DNA of 34,758 nucleotides from Acidimicrobiia bacterium (GTDB taxonomy: Bacteria; Actinomycetota; Acidimicrobiia; IMCC26256; PALSA-610). The DNA lies in assembly GCA_036271555.1 (NCBI GenBank), contig DATBAK010000073.1, forward strand, positions 1 through 34,758, read 5' to 3'. This document shows, in pieces, positions 15,465-24,304 of the stretch (within the stretch, counting starts at the first letter, position 1; each line of letters opens with the position of its first letter). The notes below the pieces were generated by a model. That model was not told the DNA's origin. It searched no databases and worked only from the letters and a program-made list of their open reading frames with translations. The position numbers and the translations under genes are program-made.

Positions 15465-16663
15465 GGATCGACGCCGGCGCGAGCTCCGACGTCGGGCAGC
15501 TCCGCAGCGGCAACGAGGACAGCTTCCTCGTCGACGACCGGATCTCCCTCTACGCCGTCGCCGACGGCATGGGCGGTCACCAGGGTGGTGAGGTCGCGAG
15601 CGCGACCGCGCTCGAGGCGCTGCGCGCGGCCGTCGCCGGCGGCGACGCGCTCGACGCCGCGATCGTGCGCGCCAACCGTTCGGTGTACGAGAAGGCCGGG
15701 ACCGATCGCGCGCTGCTCGGCATGGGCACGACCCTCACCGCGATCGAGATCCTCGGTGAATCGACGTTCCTGATCGGCCACGTCGGCGACTCGCGCGCGT
15801 ACCGCGTCCGGGACGGCGTGCTCGAGCAGCTCACGGAGGACCACAGCCTCGTCGAAGAGCTCGTGCGTGAAGGCCGGCTCACGCCCGCAGAGGCGAAGGT
15901 CCATCCGCAACGGTCGATCATCACCCGCACGATCGGTGTCGATCCCGACGTCGACGTCGACCTCTACACGCTCGACGCGCGCACCGGCGATCGCATCATC
16001 ATCTGCTCCGACGGGCTCACGACGATGCTCGGCGACGACGAGGTGTCGCACGTCGCGCAGCTCGACGCCGATCCGCGCCTCGCGGCCGACCATCTCGTCG
16101 ACGCGGCCAACGAAGCGGGCGGCGAGGACAACATCACGGTCGTCGTGATCGACGTGCTCGACGCGCCGCCCGCGGGCGCGCCCGATCCGGAGGCGCTCGC
16201 CGCGCGGTCGCGCGCCCGCACGCCGACGCCGCGCACGGCACCCGACGTCTTCATATCGGAGCCGCGCCGCCCGAAGTGGCGCTCCGTCGGCGGCGCACTC
16301 ATGTTCGTCCTGCCCGTCCTGCTCATCGTCGGTGGCGGCATCGGCGCAGTCGACTGGTACGCGCACCACACGTACTTCGTGTCCTTCAGAGGAGACCGCG
16401 TCGTGGTCTACCGCGGCGTGCCCGGCGGAATCCTGGGATGGAAGCCGACGGTGGAAACCACCACCGACCTCGAGAAGTCGAAGCTCACGCCCGACGCCGT
16501 CGACCAGGTGAACCGCTCGGGCAAGGGTTCGCTCGAACGCGCGCAGGACTTCGTCGCCAACCTCGAGAGCTCGACCAGCACGACGACGACCACCACGACC
16601 ACGGTGCCCCACCCGACGACGACACGCCGTAACCCCCCGACCACGGCGAAGGGCGGTCAGTGA
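15461..16663 (+). CDS. pstP: PP2C-family Ser/Thr phosphatase, membrane-bound
   Basis: 400 residues. PP2C domain about 1-233 with the metal-binding motifs SGNEDS (16-21), VADGMGGHQGGE (33-44), GHVGDSRAY (106-114), SDGLTTML (183-190) and GGEDNITVVV (220-229). An Arg/Pro linker, one membrane helix (about 275-297) and a ~100-residue outer domain ending in a Thr-rich tail follow. It reverses the PASTA kinase phosphorylation of division and cell-wall proteins. The start is TTG overlapping the fhaB stop; its stop overlaps the GTG of the SEDS gene. The layout is the same as mycobacterial PstP. Confidence 0.94.
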   Translation: MRIDAGASSDVGQLRSGNEDSFLVDDRISLYAVADGMGGHQGGEVASATALEALRAAVAGGDALDAAIVRANRSVYEKAGTDRALLGMGTTLTAIEILGESTFLIGHVGDSRAYRVRDGVLEQLTEDHSLVEELVREGRLTPAEAKVHPQRSIITRTIGVDPDVDVDLYTLDARTGDRIIICSDGLTTMLGDDEVSHVAQLDADPRLAADHLVDAANEAGGEDNITVVVIDVLDAPPAGAPDPEALAARSRARTPTPRTAPDVFISEPRRPKWRSVGGALMFVLPVLLIVGGGIGAVDWYAHHTYFVSFRGDRVVVYRGVPGGILGWKPTVETTTDLEKSKLTPDAVDQVNRSGKGSLERAQDFVANLESSTSTTTTTTTTVPHPTTTRRNPPTTAKGGQ

Positions 16664-17988
16664 GCAGCATCACGGCGACCGGCCGCAAGCGCCGCAACGC
16701 GGAGCTCGGCCTGGGATTCCTCGCGATCGTCGTGACGATCGGCGGCTACATCCTCCTTGCGCTCGCGCGGGGCCCGAGCCTGCCGCCCGACCTCGCCGCA
16801 CTCGGTGTCGGCGTCGTCGGCCTCTACGTCGCCGCGCACGTCGCGGTGCGCCGGCTCGCGCCCGGGGCCGACGGCACGTTGCTGCCGCTCGCGGCGTTGC
16901 TGAACGGCATCGGGTTCGTGACGATCGCGCGCCTCGACCGCGATCTCGCGCGCATCCAGTCCATCTGGAGCGCGGTCGGCGTCGGTGCGTTCTTCCTCAC
17001 GTTGCTGTTCATCCGGCACGTGCGCAGCCTCGAGCGCTACACGTACACGTTCGCGTTCCTCGCGCTCGGGTTGCTGCTCGTGCCGCTGGTCCCGCACGTC
17101 GGCCTCACGGTGAACGGCGCGCGCATCTGGGCGCACTTCGGCTCGCTGCACTTCCAACCCGGCGAGCCCGCGAAGGTGCTGTGGGTCATCTTCTTCGCGG
17201 GCTACCTCACACAGAAGCGCGAGCTGCTGTCGGCCGGTACGCGCTCGGTCGGGCGGATGCGCCTGCCCGCGGCCCGCCACCTCGGCCCACTCGTCGCGGT
17301 GTGGGGGGTGTCGATCCTCGTGCTCGTGTTCGAGCGCGACCTCGGCTCGTCGCTGCTGTTCTTCGCGGTGTTCGCGGCGATGCTCTACATGGCGACCGAG
17401 CGCAGCGCATACCTGGTCGGTTCGCTCGCGATGTTCAGCGTCGGCGCGGTGACGGCGTTCCACCTCTTCGGGCACGTGCGCGACCGCGTGCAGGGCTGGT
17501 TGAACCCCTGGCCCTACCGCCACTCCGCGAAGGGCTTCCAGATCATCTTGTCGTGGTACGCGTTCGCGGCGGGGGGCGCGTACGGCAAGGGCATCGGGCT
17601 CGGTATTCCGGGCCGTATCCCGTACGCGTCGACCGACTTCATCTTCGCTGCGATCGGCGAAGAGCTCGGTCTCATCGGCGGGCTCGCGGTCGTCATCTGC
17701 TTCCTGCTGATCGTCGGGAGCGGCTTCCGCATCGCGGTCGAGTCGAGCCGGCCGTTCTCGAAGCTGTTCGCAGCCGGACTCACGACGATCCTCGGGCTGC
17801 AGACGTTCATCATCATCGGCGGCGTCACGCGCGTCATCCCGCTCACCGGCATCACGCTGCCGTTCGTGTCGTACGGCGGTTCGTCGCTCGTCGCGAACTT
17901 CGTGATCCTCGCGTTGCTTCTCCGCATGTCGGACGAGAACGCGCGCGACCAGGCCGTCGAGCGCTCCCGCGCGGTGGTCGCGGTATGA
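16660..17988 (+). CDS. rodA: SEDS-family peptidoglycan polymerase (RodA/FtsW)
   Basis: 442 residues with 11-12 membrane helices. SEDS proteins polymerise lipid II glycan strands together with a class B PBP. Signature parts: HVGLTVNGARIWAHFGSLHFQPGEPAKVLWV (the N-G-A-R-W-like loop and the Q-P-[GS]-E motif), the WLNPW loop, SWYAFAAGGAYGKGIGLG, ASTDFIFAAIGEELGLIG and LTGITLPFVSYGGSS. The partner transpeptidase pbpA overlaps its stop (ATGA), supporting a dedicated pair. Called RodA from its place in the cluster; the sequence alone does not clearly separate RodA from FtsW. Confidence 0.94.
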   Translation: MSSITATGRKRRNAELGLGFLAIVVTIGGYILLALARGPSLPPDLAALGVGVVGLYVAAHVAVRRLAPGADGTLLPLAALLNGIGFVTIARLDRDLARIQSIWSAVGVGAFFLTLLFIRHVRSLERYTYTFAFLALGLLLVPLVPHVGLTVNGARIWAHFGSLHFQPGEPAKVLWVIFFAGYLTQKRELLSAGTRSVGRMRLPAARHLGPLVAVWGVSILVLVFERDLGSSLLFFAVFAAMLYMATERSAYLVGSLAMFSVGAVTAFHLFGHVRDRVQGWLNPWPYRHSAKGFQIILSWYAFAAGGAYGKGIGLGIPGRIPYASTDFIFAAIGEELGLIGGLAVVICFLLIVGSGFRIAVESSRPFSKLFAAGLTTILGLQTFIIIGGVTRVIPLTGITLPFVSYGGSSLVANFVILALLLRMSDENARDQAVERSRAVVAV

Positions 17989-19457
17989 ACCGCGCCATCC
18001 GTCGCGTCGGCATCGTCGTCGTGCTGCTGTTCATCGCACTCAGCGGCCAGCTGACCTACCTGCAGCTCGTCCGCGCGAACAGCCTCAACCACGACCCGAA
18101 CAACGTGCGCGTCGTCACCGCCGACTTCGTCCGCCCGCGCGGCAACATCGTGTCCTCCGACGGCGCGGTGCTCGCGCGCTCGGTCGGGAGCAACGACGAG
18201 CTCAAGTACCAGCGCCAGTACCCGCTGGGATCCCTCTTCTCGCAGATCGTCGGCTACCAGTCGGTCACGATCGGCAACACCGGCGTCGAGAAGCAGTACG
18301 ACTCCGAATTGCTCGGGCGCGACATCAAGCTCCAGACGCACAGCCTCTCCGACCTGCTGAACCCGCAGACGAACACGGGCACGGTCGTCCTCACGCTCTC
18401 GAAGACCGCGCAGCAGACCGCGCAGACCGCACTCAACGGAAGGCGGGGCTCGGTCGTCGTACTCGACGTGAAGACCGGCGGGATCGTCGCGATGTACTCG
18501 AACCCCACGTTCGATCCGACGCCGCTCGCGAGCCACAACACGACGCTCGTGCAGAAGTACTTCGACCTGCTCGAGGCCAACCCGATCAAGCCCGACCTCC
18601 CGCGCGCGTATCGCGAGCGCTATCCGTCGGGGTCGACGTACAAGGTGATCACCAGCGCGATCGCGCTCGACGACGGCATCGTCAACCCGCAGACACCGTT
18701 CCCCGAGCTCACGACGCTCCCGCTACCGCAGACGACGCACACGCTCTCCAACTTCGGCGGGGAGCGCTGTGGCGGCACGCTCGCGGAGAGCTTCACCGTG
18801 TCGTGCAACACGACGTTCGCGCGCATCGGCCTCACCCTCGGCGACCGGCTCGCGGAGGGCGCGTTGCCGTTCGGCATCAACGGCGACGCGCCGCCGCTCG
18901 ACCTCTCGCCCGGCGCCGCGAGCAGCGTCGGTCCCGTGGCGGGAACCTTTCGCGACAACATGCCGGTCTTCGCGGAGAGCGCGATCGGCCAGGACGCCGT
19001 CGCGGTCACCCCACTCGAGATGGCGCTCGTCGCGGAGTCCGTCGCCGACGGCGGCGAGATCATGGTGCCGCACGTGATGAGCGAGATCCGTGCCTCCGAC
19101 GGCACCGTCGTGCGCCGCTACACGCCGAAGGTCTGGCGCCGCGCGATGACACCCGCGACGGCGACGATCCTCAACCAGTTCATGCAGTCGGTCGTCGCCG
19201 ATCCCCATGGCACCGGCACCGCGGCCCGCATCGCGGGCATCACCGTCGCGGGCAAGACCGGCACTGCAGAAGTGCCCGACGGGCACCCGCACACGTGGTT
19301 CATCGCGTTCGCGCCCGCCGAGGCACCGCGCTACGCGGTCGCGGTGCTCGTCGAGCACGGCGGCGACAAGAACAGCGAGTCGACCGGCGGTCGCGTCGCG
19401 GCACCGGTGGCCGCGCAGCTCCTGACGGCACTGCTGAAGGGCCCGGCAAATGGCTGA
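17985..19457 (+). CDS. pbpA: Class B penicillin-binding protein (transpeptidase)
   Basis: 490 residues. N-terminal anchor (VGIVVVLLFIALSGQLTYLQLVRA, about 8-31), a short dimerisation region (RPRGNIVSSDGAVLARSV), then the transpeptidase domain: active-site STYK with Ser217, SCN about 50 residues later, and GKTGTAE near the end. It crosslinks peptidoglycan outside the membrane as partner of the SEDS polymerase just upstream. Typical size for actinobacterial PbpA, with no PASTA domains of its own. Overlaps the previous stop by 4 bp. Confidence 0.95.
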   Translation: MNRAIRRVGIVVVLLFIALSGQLTYLQLVRANSLNHDPNNVRVVTADFVRPRGNIVSSDGAVLARSVGSNDELKYQRQYPLGSLFSQIVGYQSVTIGNTGVEKQYDSELLGRDIKLQTHSLSDLLNPQTNTGTVVLTLSKTAQQTAQTALNGRRGSVVVLDVKTGGIVAMYSNPTFDPTPLASHNTTLVQKYFDLLEANPIKPDLPRAYRERYPSGSTYKVITSAIALDDGIVNPQTPFPELTTLPLPQTTHTLSNFGGERCGGTLAESFTVSCNTTFARIGLTLGDRLAEGALPFGINGDAPPLDLSPGAASSVGPVAGTFRDNMPVFAESAIGQDAVAVTPLEMALVAESVADGGEIMVPHVMSEIRASDGTVVRRYTPKVWRRAMTPATATILNQFMQSVVADPHGTGTAARIAGITVAGKTGTAEVPDGHPHTWFIAFAPAEAPRYAVAVLVEHGGDKNSESTGGRVAAPVAAQLLTALLKGPANG

Positions 19458-19526
19458 GGAACGAGCCGTCGTCACCCCCGAGCGACCGCGGCGGCTCGAC
19501 GGCGCACCACTAGGGTTCGGCCCGAA

Positions 19527-21443
19527 ATGACCCTGGTCGGACGCGTCTTCACCAACCGCTACGAGATCCAACGCGAGATCGCCCAGGGCGGGATGGCCGA
19601 GGTCTACCTCGCGCGCGACCAGCTCCTCGACCGGCCGGTCGCGCTCAAGGTGCTGCACCCCGAGTACGCGCGCGAGCAGACGTTCGTCGAGCGGTTCCGC
19701 CGCGAAGCGCAGGCCGCCGCGAACCTCAATCACCCGAACATCGTCGCGATCTACGACTGGGGTCAGGACGGCGGCAACTACTTCATCGTGATGGAGTACG
19801 TCGAGGGGCGCTCGCTGCGCGACCTCATGCGCGCGGAAGGCCCGCTCGAGGCGCAGCGCGCGGCCGACATCGCGATCGAGATCGCGGCCGCGTTGTCGTT
19901 CGCGCACCAGAACGGCGTCGTGCACCGCGACGTGAAGCCCGGCAACGTGCTCATCACACCGACGGGAACCGTGAAGGTCACCGACTTCGGCATCGCGCGC
20001 GCGGGTACGAGCGAGAACCTCACCCAGACCGGCTCGGTCATGGGTACCGCGACGTACTTCTCACCCGAGCAGGCCCAGGGACTCGCGGTCGACGGCCGCA
20101 GCGACGTGTACTCGCTCGGCGTCGTGCTCTACGAGATGGTCACGGGGCTCGCGCCGTTCAGCGGCGAAGCGCCCCTCGCGGTCGCGCTGAAGCACGTGCG
20201 CGAAGAGCCGATCCCGCCGTCCGCGCGCAACCAGGCGGTCCCGCCCGCGTTCGAGCAGATCGTCCTCGCCGCGATGGCGAAGGACGCCGACCAGCGCTAC
20301 CAATCGGCCGACGAGCTGCGCGCCGACCTCCTGCGCTTCCGGCGCGGGCGCCCGCTCGCGAGCACACCCGTCACCGCGATGATCGCGACGACTCCCCCGC
20401 AGCCGACCGGCGCCGCGGTCGCGGCCGCCGACGCGACGCAGGCCGCGCCGCGCGTCGCACCCGTTGCCGCCGCGACCCGGCCGCGTCCCCCCGGCCGCAG
20501 CCGCGCCGCCCGCCTCTTCACGACGGCGGTCGTGCTGCTCCTGCTCGTGCTCGTGGTCGGCGGGATCCTCCTGCTCGCGACGGTGAACGGCAAGAACTCG
20601 GGAACGCTCGAGGTTCCCGATGTCACCAAGGTCTCGCAGACGCAAGCGCGCCAGACGCTCACCGACGACGGCTTCGCGGTGAAGGTCACGCTCGTGACGA
20701 ACGCGACGAAGCCGGTGAACCAGGTGATCAGCCAGGACCCGAACGGCGGCACGCGCGCGAAGAAGGGTTCGACGGTCACGCTCACCGTGAGCAAGGGCAG
20801 CGGCGAGATCAAGGTGCCCGACCTGTCGGGGCGCACGGTTCCCGACGCGACCAACGTGCTCAAGTCCGACGGTCTGAAGGTCGGCAGCGTCTCGCAAGAA
20901 GCGAGCGACTCGGTGCCGGTCAACACGATCATCCGCACCGATCCGGCCTCGGGCACGTCGGTCGGTCGCGGCTTCGCGGTGAAGCTCGTCGTCTCGTCGG
21001 GTCCGCAGCCGGTGCCGGTCCCGAACGTGCTCAACGAGCCCGTGAACACTGCGTTCTCGCAGCTTCAACACGCGGGCTTCATCGTCTTCCAGACCCAGGC
21101 CGCGTCCGACACCGTCCCTTCCGGCAGCGTCATCTCGACGAATCCGGCTCCGAACACACCGGCGCCGAAGGGCAGCCGGGTCACGGTCGTCGTCTCGACC
21201 GGTGCGCAGATGGTCACCGTCGACGACGTGACCGGACAGAGTGAAGGCGCCGCGAAGTCGGACCTCGAGAACCAGGGCTTCGTCGTCGTCATCGTGCACA
21301 CGCCGTCGACGCCGGCAAACGTCGGCAAGGTCATCAGCCAGGATCCGCAGGGCGGCACGCAGCAGAAGAAGGGCACGACGATCGTGCTCACGGTCGGCGA
21401 GTCGACCACGACGACGTCCGGCGGCACGACCACCACGACCTGA
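19527..21443 (+). CDS. pknB: Ser/Thr protein kinase with four PASTA domains
   Basis: 638 residues. Kinase domain about 12-272: GGMAEVYLARD, Lys41 in VALKVL, HRDVKPGN with catalytic Asp135, DFGIAR with Asp153, and a Thr-rich activation loop (SENLTQTGSVMGTATYFSPEQ). A Pro/Ala juxtamembrane part, membrane helix about 330-352, then four PASTA units beginning VPDVTKVSQTQA, VPDLSGRTVPDA, VPNVLNEPVNTA and VDDVTGQSEGAA, and a Thr-rich end. PASTA units sense muropeptides or lipid II outside, and the kinase then adjusts division and wall synthesis. TAGGGT lies 10 nt before the ATG, so it may have its own promoter in the 69-bp gap. No pknA-like second kinase is present. Confidence 0.95.
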   Translation: MTLVGRVFTNRYEIQREIAQGGMAEVYLARDQLLDRPVALKVLHPEYAREQTFVERFRREAQAAANLNHPNIVAIYDWGQDGGNYFIVMEYVEGRSLRDLMRAEGPLEAQRAADIAIEIAAALSFAHQNGVVHRDVKPGNVLITPTGTVKVTDFGIARAGTSENLTQTGSVMGTATYFSPEQAQGLAVDGRSDVYSLGVVLYEMVTGLAPFSGEAPLAVALKHVREEPIPPSARNQAVPPAFEQIVLAAMAKDADQRYQSADELRADLLRFRRGRPLASTPVTAMIATTPPQPTGAAVAAADATQAAPRVAPVAAATRPRPPGRSRAARLFTTAVVLLLLVLVVGGILLLATVNGKNSGTLEVPDVTKVSQTQARQTLTDDGFAVKVTLVTNATKPVNQVISQDPNGGTRAKKGSTVTLTVSKGSGEIKVPDLSGRTVPDATNVLKSDGLKVGSVSQEASDSVPVNTIIRTDPASGTSVGRGFAVKLVVSSGPQPVPVPNVLNEPVNTAFSQLQHAGFIVFQTQAASDTVPSGSVISTNPAPNTPAPKGSRVTVVVSTGAQMVTVDDVTGQSEGAAKSDLENQGFVVVIVHTPSTPANVGKVISQDPQGGTQQKKGTTIVLTVGESTTTTSGGTTTTT

Positions 21444-21448
21444 CGCGC

Positions 21449-22252
21449 GTGGCGACGGCACCCCTCGCGCGTTGGTACGCGACGAACGGACGTCACGCGT
21501 TGCCGTGGCGCGCGACGCGCGACCGCTGGGCCGTGCTCGTCGCCGAGGTGATGCTGCAGCAGACGCAGGTGTCGCGCGTCGTGCAGGTGTGGGACGCGTT
21601 CATGGCGCAGTTTCCCGACGTGGACACCGCGGCCGCCGCGGGTCCCGGCGCGCTCATCGCCGCGTGGGGCCGGCTCGGCTACCCGCGCCGCGCACGCCGC
21701 TTGTGGGAGACGGCGACCTACGTCGCCGAGCACGGATGGCCCGCGGACCTCTCGGTGCTGCCCGGCATCGGCCGGTACACCGCGGGCGCGATCACAGCGG
21801 AAGCCGACGACGCCGACACCGTCGCGCTCGACACGAACATCCGGCGCGTCGTCGAGCGGGTGCACGGACGGTTGCTGACGCCGAGTGAAGCCGACGCGGG
21901 CATGCGCGCGCTCGGTGGACGACTGGCGGGTCGCGAGCGCCTGCTCGCGCTCATGGACCTCGGTGCGCTCGTCTGCACGCCGCGCGATCCGGGGTGTGAG
22001 CAGTGCCCGCTGCACGACCGCTGCGCGACACGCGCTCCCCTCGACGGTGAGCGGCGCGCGCGTCAGGCCGCGTACAAGGGATCGTTCCGTCAGCGCCGCG
22101 GCATCGTGCTCGCCGCGCTGCGACTCGCACCGACACCGGTCGCGCAGCTCGACGGTGAAGCACTCGCGTCGCTCGTGACCGACGGCCTCGCCGAGGTCAC
22201 CGGCGCGGTCGCGGCGCTTCCTGGTGGCGCGCGCTCCGCTCAATGCTCCTGA
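21449..22252 (+). CDS. mutY: A/G-specific adenine glycosylase
   Basis: 267 residues. It removes A mispaired with 8-oxoguanine. Helix-hairpin-helix glycosylase core: LPWRATRDRWAVLVAEVMLQQTQVSRV (with the catalytic Glu in AEVMLQQT), LPGIGRYTAGAI, VALDTNIRRVVER (catalytic Asp region), and the iron-sulphur cluster cysteines C-x6-C-x2-C-x5-C in VCTPRDPGCEQCPLHDRC. It is shorter than E. coli MutY (350) and lacks most of the C-terminal NUDIX-like domain that recognises 8-oxoG, as in some actinobacterial forms. It starts at GTG 5 bp after pknB, so it is co-transcribed with the wall cluster; this is not part of the mycobacterial cluster as I recall it. Confidence 0.93.
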   Translation: MATAPLARWYATNGRHALPWRATRDRWAVLVAEVMLQQTQVSRVVQVWDAFMAQFPDVDTAAAAGPGALIAAWGRLGYPRRARRLWETATYVAEHGWPADLSVLPGIGRYTAGAITAEADDADTVALDTNIRRVVERVHGRLLTPSEADAGMRALGGRLAGRERLLALMDLGALVCTPRDPGCEQCPLHDRCATRAPLDGERRARQAAYKGSFRQRRGIVLAALRLAPTPVAQLDGEALASLVTDGLAEVTGAVAALPGGARSAQCS

Positions 22253-22322
22253 CACCTCAGCCGCCGGCCGAGGCCGCGCCGCTCGTTTCGCTCGCGCGCT
22301 CCGGCGGGAACGTTCGGCGCGC

Positions 22323-22925
22323 CTACGACGAGGCGGGCGTGCGCGCGTCGATCGCGTGCAGGAAGTTGCGGAGGAGATCGTGGCCGCCGGTCGTGAGGAT
22401 CGACTCGGGGTGGAACTGCACGCCCTCGACCGGCAGCTCGCGATGGCGCACCGCCATCACCAACCCGTCCTCCGACTCTGCCGTGATCTCGAGCACCGCC
22501 GGCATCGAATCGCGCTCGACGACGAGGGAGTGGTAGCGCGTCGCGGTGAACGGGTTCGGCAGTCCCTCGAGCACACCCGCGCCGTGATGACTGATGGTCG
22601 ACGTCTTGCCGTGCATGACGCGCGGCGCGCGCACGACCTCGCCGCCGTACAGCTGGCCGATGCACTGCATGCCGAGGCACACGCCGAGCACGGGCACACC
22701 GCGCTTTGCGAAGCAGTCGATCGCGTCGTTCGAGAGCCCTGCGTCCTCCGGGCGTCCGGGTCCCGGCGAGATGAGCACGCCGTCGGGGGCGAGGTCGATC
22801 ATCTGGTCGAGCGTGACCTCGTCGTGGCGGTGCACGATCGGTGTCGCGCCGAGCTCACCGAGATACTGCACGAGGTTGTAGACGAAGCTGTCGTAGTTGT
22901 CGACGACGAGGATGCGGGCGTCCAC
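22323..22925 (-). CDS. pabA: Glutamine amidotransferase of aminodeoxychorismate/anthranilate synthase
   Basis: 200 residues, class I glutamine amidotransferase that gives ammonia to PabB or TrpE. VVDNYDSFVYNLVQYLGELG opens it, LISPGPGRPEDAG forms the oxyanion loop, GVCLGMQCIGQ holds the catalytic Cys, and GVQFHPESILT the catalytic His and Glu. TrpG and PabA cannot be told apart here; no partner gene is in the window. In mycobacteria the similar gene beside pknB is annotated trpG. GTG start; TAACGT lies 6 nt upstream. It is convergent with mutY and divergent from crgA. Confidence 0.92.
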   Translation of the reverse strand: MDARILVVDNYDSFVYNLVQYLGELGATPIVHRHDEVTLDQMIDLAPDGVLISPGPGRPEDAGLSNDAIDCFAKRGVPVLGVCLGMQCIGQLYGGEVVRAPRVMHGKTSTISHHGAGVLEGLPNPFTATRYHSLVVERDSMPAVLEITAESEDGLVMAVRHRELPVEGVQFHPESILTTGGHDLLRNFLHAIDARTPASS

Positions 22926-22980
22926 GGGTCCACGTTACCGGCCGCCCCGAGCGCTCCGGCCCGCCGTTTCGGCGCCGCTG

Positions 22981-22986
22981 TACGCT
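22981..22986 (+). promoter_or_regulatory. Leaderless -10 box of crgA
   Basis: TACGCT, then 7 nt to GTG 22994; it fixes the short start of crgA. Confidence 0.55.
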
Positions 22987-22993
22987 GACCGCC

Positions 22994-23224
22994 GTGCCGG
23001 TCTCGAAGAGCAAGCGCTCGCGCTACACCCCGCCACCGCCGAAGAAGGCGCCGCCGAGTCCGCTGTGGGTGCCGGTCGCGTTGTGCGTGCTCATGCTCAC
23101 GGGCCTCGTGGTCGTGCTCGCCAACTACCTGCAGGCGCTGCCCGGTAACACGGAGAACCGCTATCTCATCCTCGGGCTGGTGCTGATCACCGGCGGCTTC
23201 GCGCTCGCGACGACGTATCGCTGA
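22994..23224 (+). CDS. crgA: Cell division protein CrgA
   Basis: 76 residues. Basic start with a Pro run (SKSKRSRYTPPPPKKAPPSPLW), then two membrane helices (PVALCVLMLTGLVVVLANYL and YLILGLVLITGGFALATTY) joined by a short outside loop, QALPGNTENR. This is the standard CrgA layout; in actinobacteria it helps recruit wall synthases to the septum and connects with FtsZ, FtsI and PBPs. The GTG start is supported by TACGCT 7 nt upstream and by family length; the frame is open much further back but overlaps pabA. A DUF1345 gene follows after 25 bp. Confidence 0.93.
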   Translation: MPVSKSKRSRYTPPPPKKAPPSPLWVPVALCVLMLTGLVVVLANYLQALPGNTENRYLILGLVLITGGFALATTYR

Positions 23225-23249
23225 GCGCGTCGAACGCCGCGGCACGTTC

Positions 23250-23900
23250 GTGCTCGATCGCGACTCGACGACTCCGCCATCGGAGGTCGCGCGCGTCCTG
23301 CTCTGCGCGGTCATCGGTGCGGTCGTGTCGGGAGCGCTCGTCGCGTTCGCGCCGTGGGAGGTCACGGTGCTCGCGGGTTGGATCGTCGCCGCGAGCTGCT
23401 TCGTCGGTCGCACGTGGTGGCGCATCTGGCGCTTGAACGGCGACGAGACGTCCGAGATCGCATTGCGCGAAGACAGCAGTCGCGCGACCGCGCACGTGCT
23501 CGTGAACGGTGCGAGCGTCGTGAGCCTCGTCGGCGTGGGCGTCACCCTCGCGGAAGCGTCGGGGACATCGGGCATGCGACGCGTCGTGCTCACGGCGGCG
23601 GCCATCCTCACGGTCGCGGCGTCGTGGTTCCTCGTGCAGACCGTCTTCACGCTGCGCTACGCGCACACGTACTACACACCGGCGACCGGCGGCATCGACT
23701 TCAACAGCGACGACGCGCCCGACTACCACGACTTCGCGTATCTCGCGTTCACGATCGGGATGACGTTCCAGGTCGCCGACACCGATCTCACGACCAACCG
23801 CATGCGCAGGCTCGTGCTGCGGCACTCGCTGCTCGCGTACCTGTTCGGCGCGGTGATCCTCGCGATGACGATCAACGTCGCCGCCAGCTTCATCTTGTGA
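23250..23900 (+). CDS. DUF1345 membrane protein
   Basis: 216 residues with about five membrane helices: VARVLLCAVIGAVVSGALVAFA, VTVLAGWIVAASCFVGRTWW, VVSLVGVGVTLAEASG, VVLTAAAILTVAASWFLVQTVFTLRYAHTYY and SLLAYLFGAVILAMTINVAASFIL. The late motif YHDFAYLAFTIGMTFQVADTD is the DUF1345 signature. Function unknown in all members I know. GTG start 25 bp after crgA, probably in the same transcript. Confidence 0.85.
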   Translation: MLDRDSTTPPSEVARVLLCAVIGAVVSGALVAFAPWEVTVLAGWIVAASCFVGRTWWRIWRLNGDETSEIALREDSSRATAHVLVNGASVVSLVGVGVTLAEASGTSGMRRVVLTAAAILTVAASWFLVQTVFTLRYAHTYYTPATGGIDFNSDDAPDYHDFAYLAFTIGMTFQVADTDLTTNRMRRLVLRHSLLAYLFGAVILAMTINVAASFIL

Positions 23901-23938
23901 GACTCGGCCGGGGATTACACGCCTGTCATTCGTCCCCA

Positions 23939-23964
23939 GCGTTGTCCACAGCTGTGGACAACGC
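23939..23964. repeat. 26-bp perfect palindrome made of two DnaA-box 9-mers
   Basis: Two TTGTCCACA sequences point at each other with GC between them (23942-23961), and the symmetry extends three more bases each side. TTGTCCACA is the GC-rich actinobacterial form of the DnaA box. The site lies between two convergent genes, so it may instead act as a two-way terminator stem; there is no T-run. Confidence 0.6.
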
Positions 23965-23969
23965 CGTCC

Positions 23970-24257
23970 TCAGGACTGCCGTCCCGTGTCGTCGACCGGG
24001 GCCATGAGGACCATTGGTTCCCGGCAGTGGCGGGGCGGGTCGGGCACCTCGCCGCCCTGCGCCGTGTACATCACGACCTGCGCGCCGCACACGATGCACC
24101 GGAACCGGTAGTCGACGTCTTCGAGGGTCGCCACGTCGGGCTCGTCCGGCGGCGGCTCGGCGTTGAAGTTGCGCACCAAGGCCGCGCCGATGAGGTACAG
24201 CACCAGCGCGGCGACGAGCGCGATCCCGAACCGGGCGATCGTCCACAGCTCGAACAT
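23970..24257 (-). CDS. Small membrane protein with CxxC motif
   Basis: 95 residues. One membrane helix (TIARFGIALVAALVLYLIGAAL, about 6-27), an acidic spacer, then FRCIVCGAQVVMYTAQGG and PPRHCREPMVLMAP. The CxxC and the later HC pair look like a small zinc ribbon. ATG 24257 follows TACACT by 9 nt. It lies 47 bp downstream of the thiolase on the same strand. Family not named; it looks like a conserved actinobacterial hypothetical. Confidence 0.7.
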   Translation of the reverse strand: MFELWTIARFGIALVAALVLYLIGAALVRNFNAEPPPDEPDVATLEDVDYRFRCIVCGAQVVMYTAQGGEVPDPPRHCREPMVLMAPVDDTGRQS

Positions 24258-24304
24258 GACGCTTCGAGTGTACGACCGACGCTTCGAGCGGGCCCGACCG
24301 AGAA

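Noticed and set aside
23926-24246. 106-residue minus-strand frame overlapping the CxxC protein
   Set aside because: Different phase, Arg-rich; the 95-aa frame has a membrane helix and Cys pairs and a better start.
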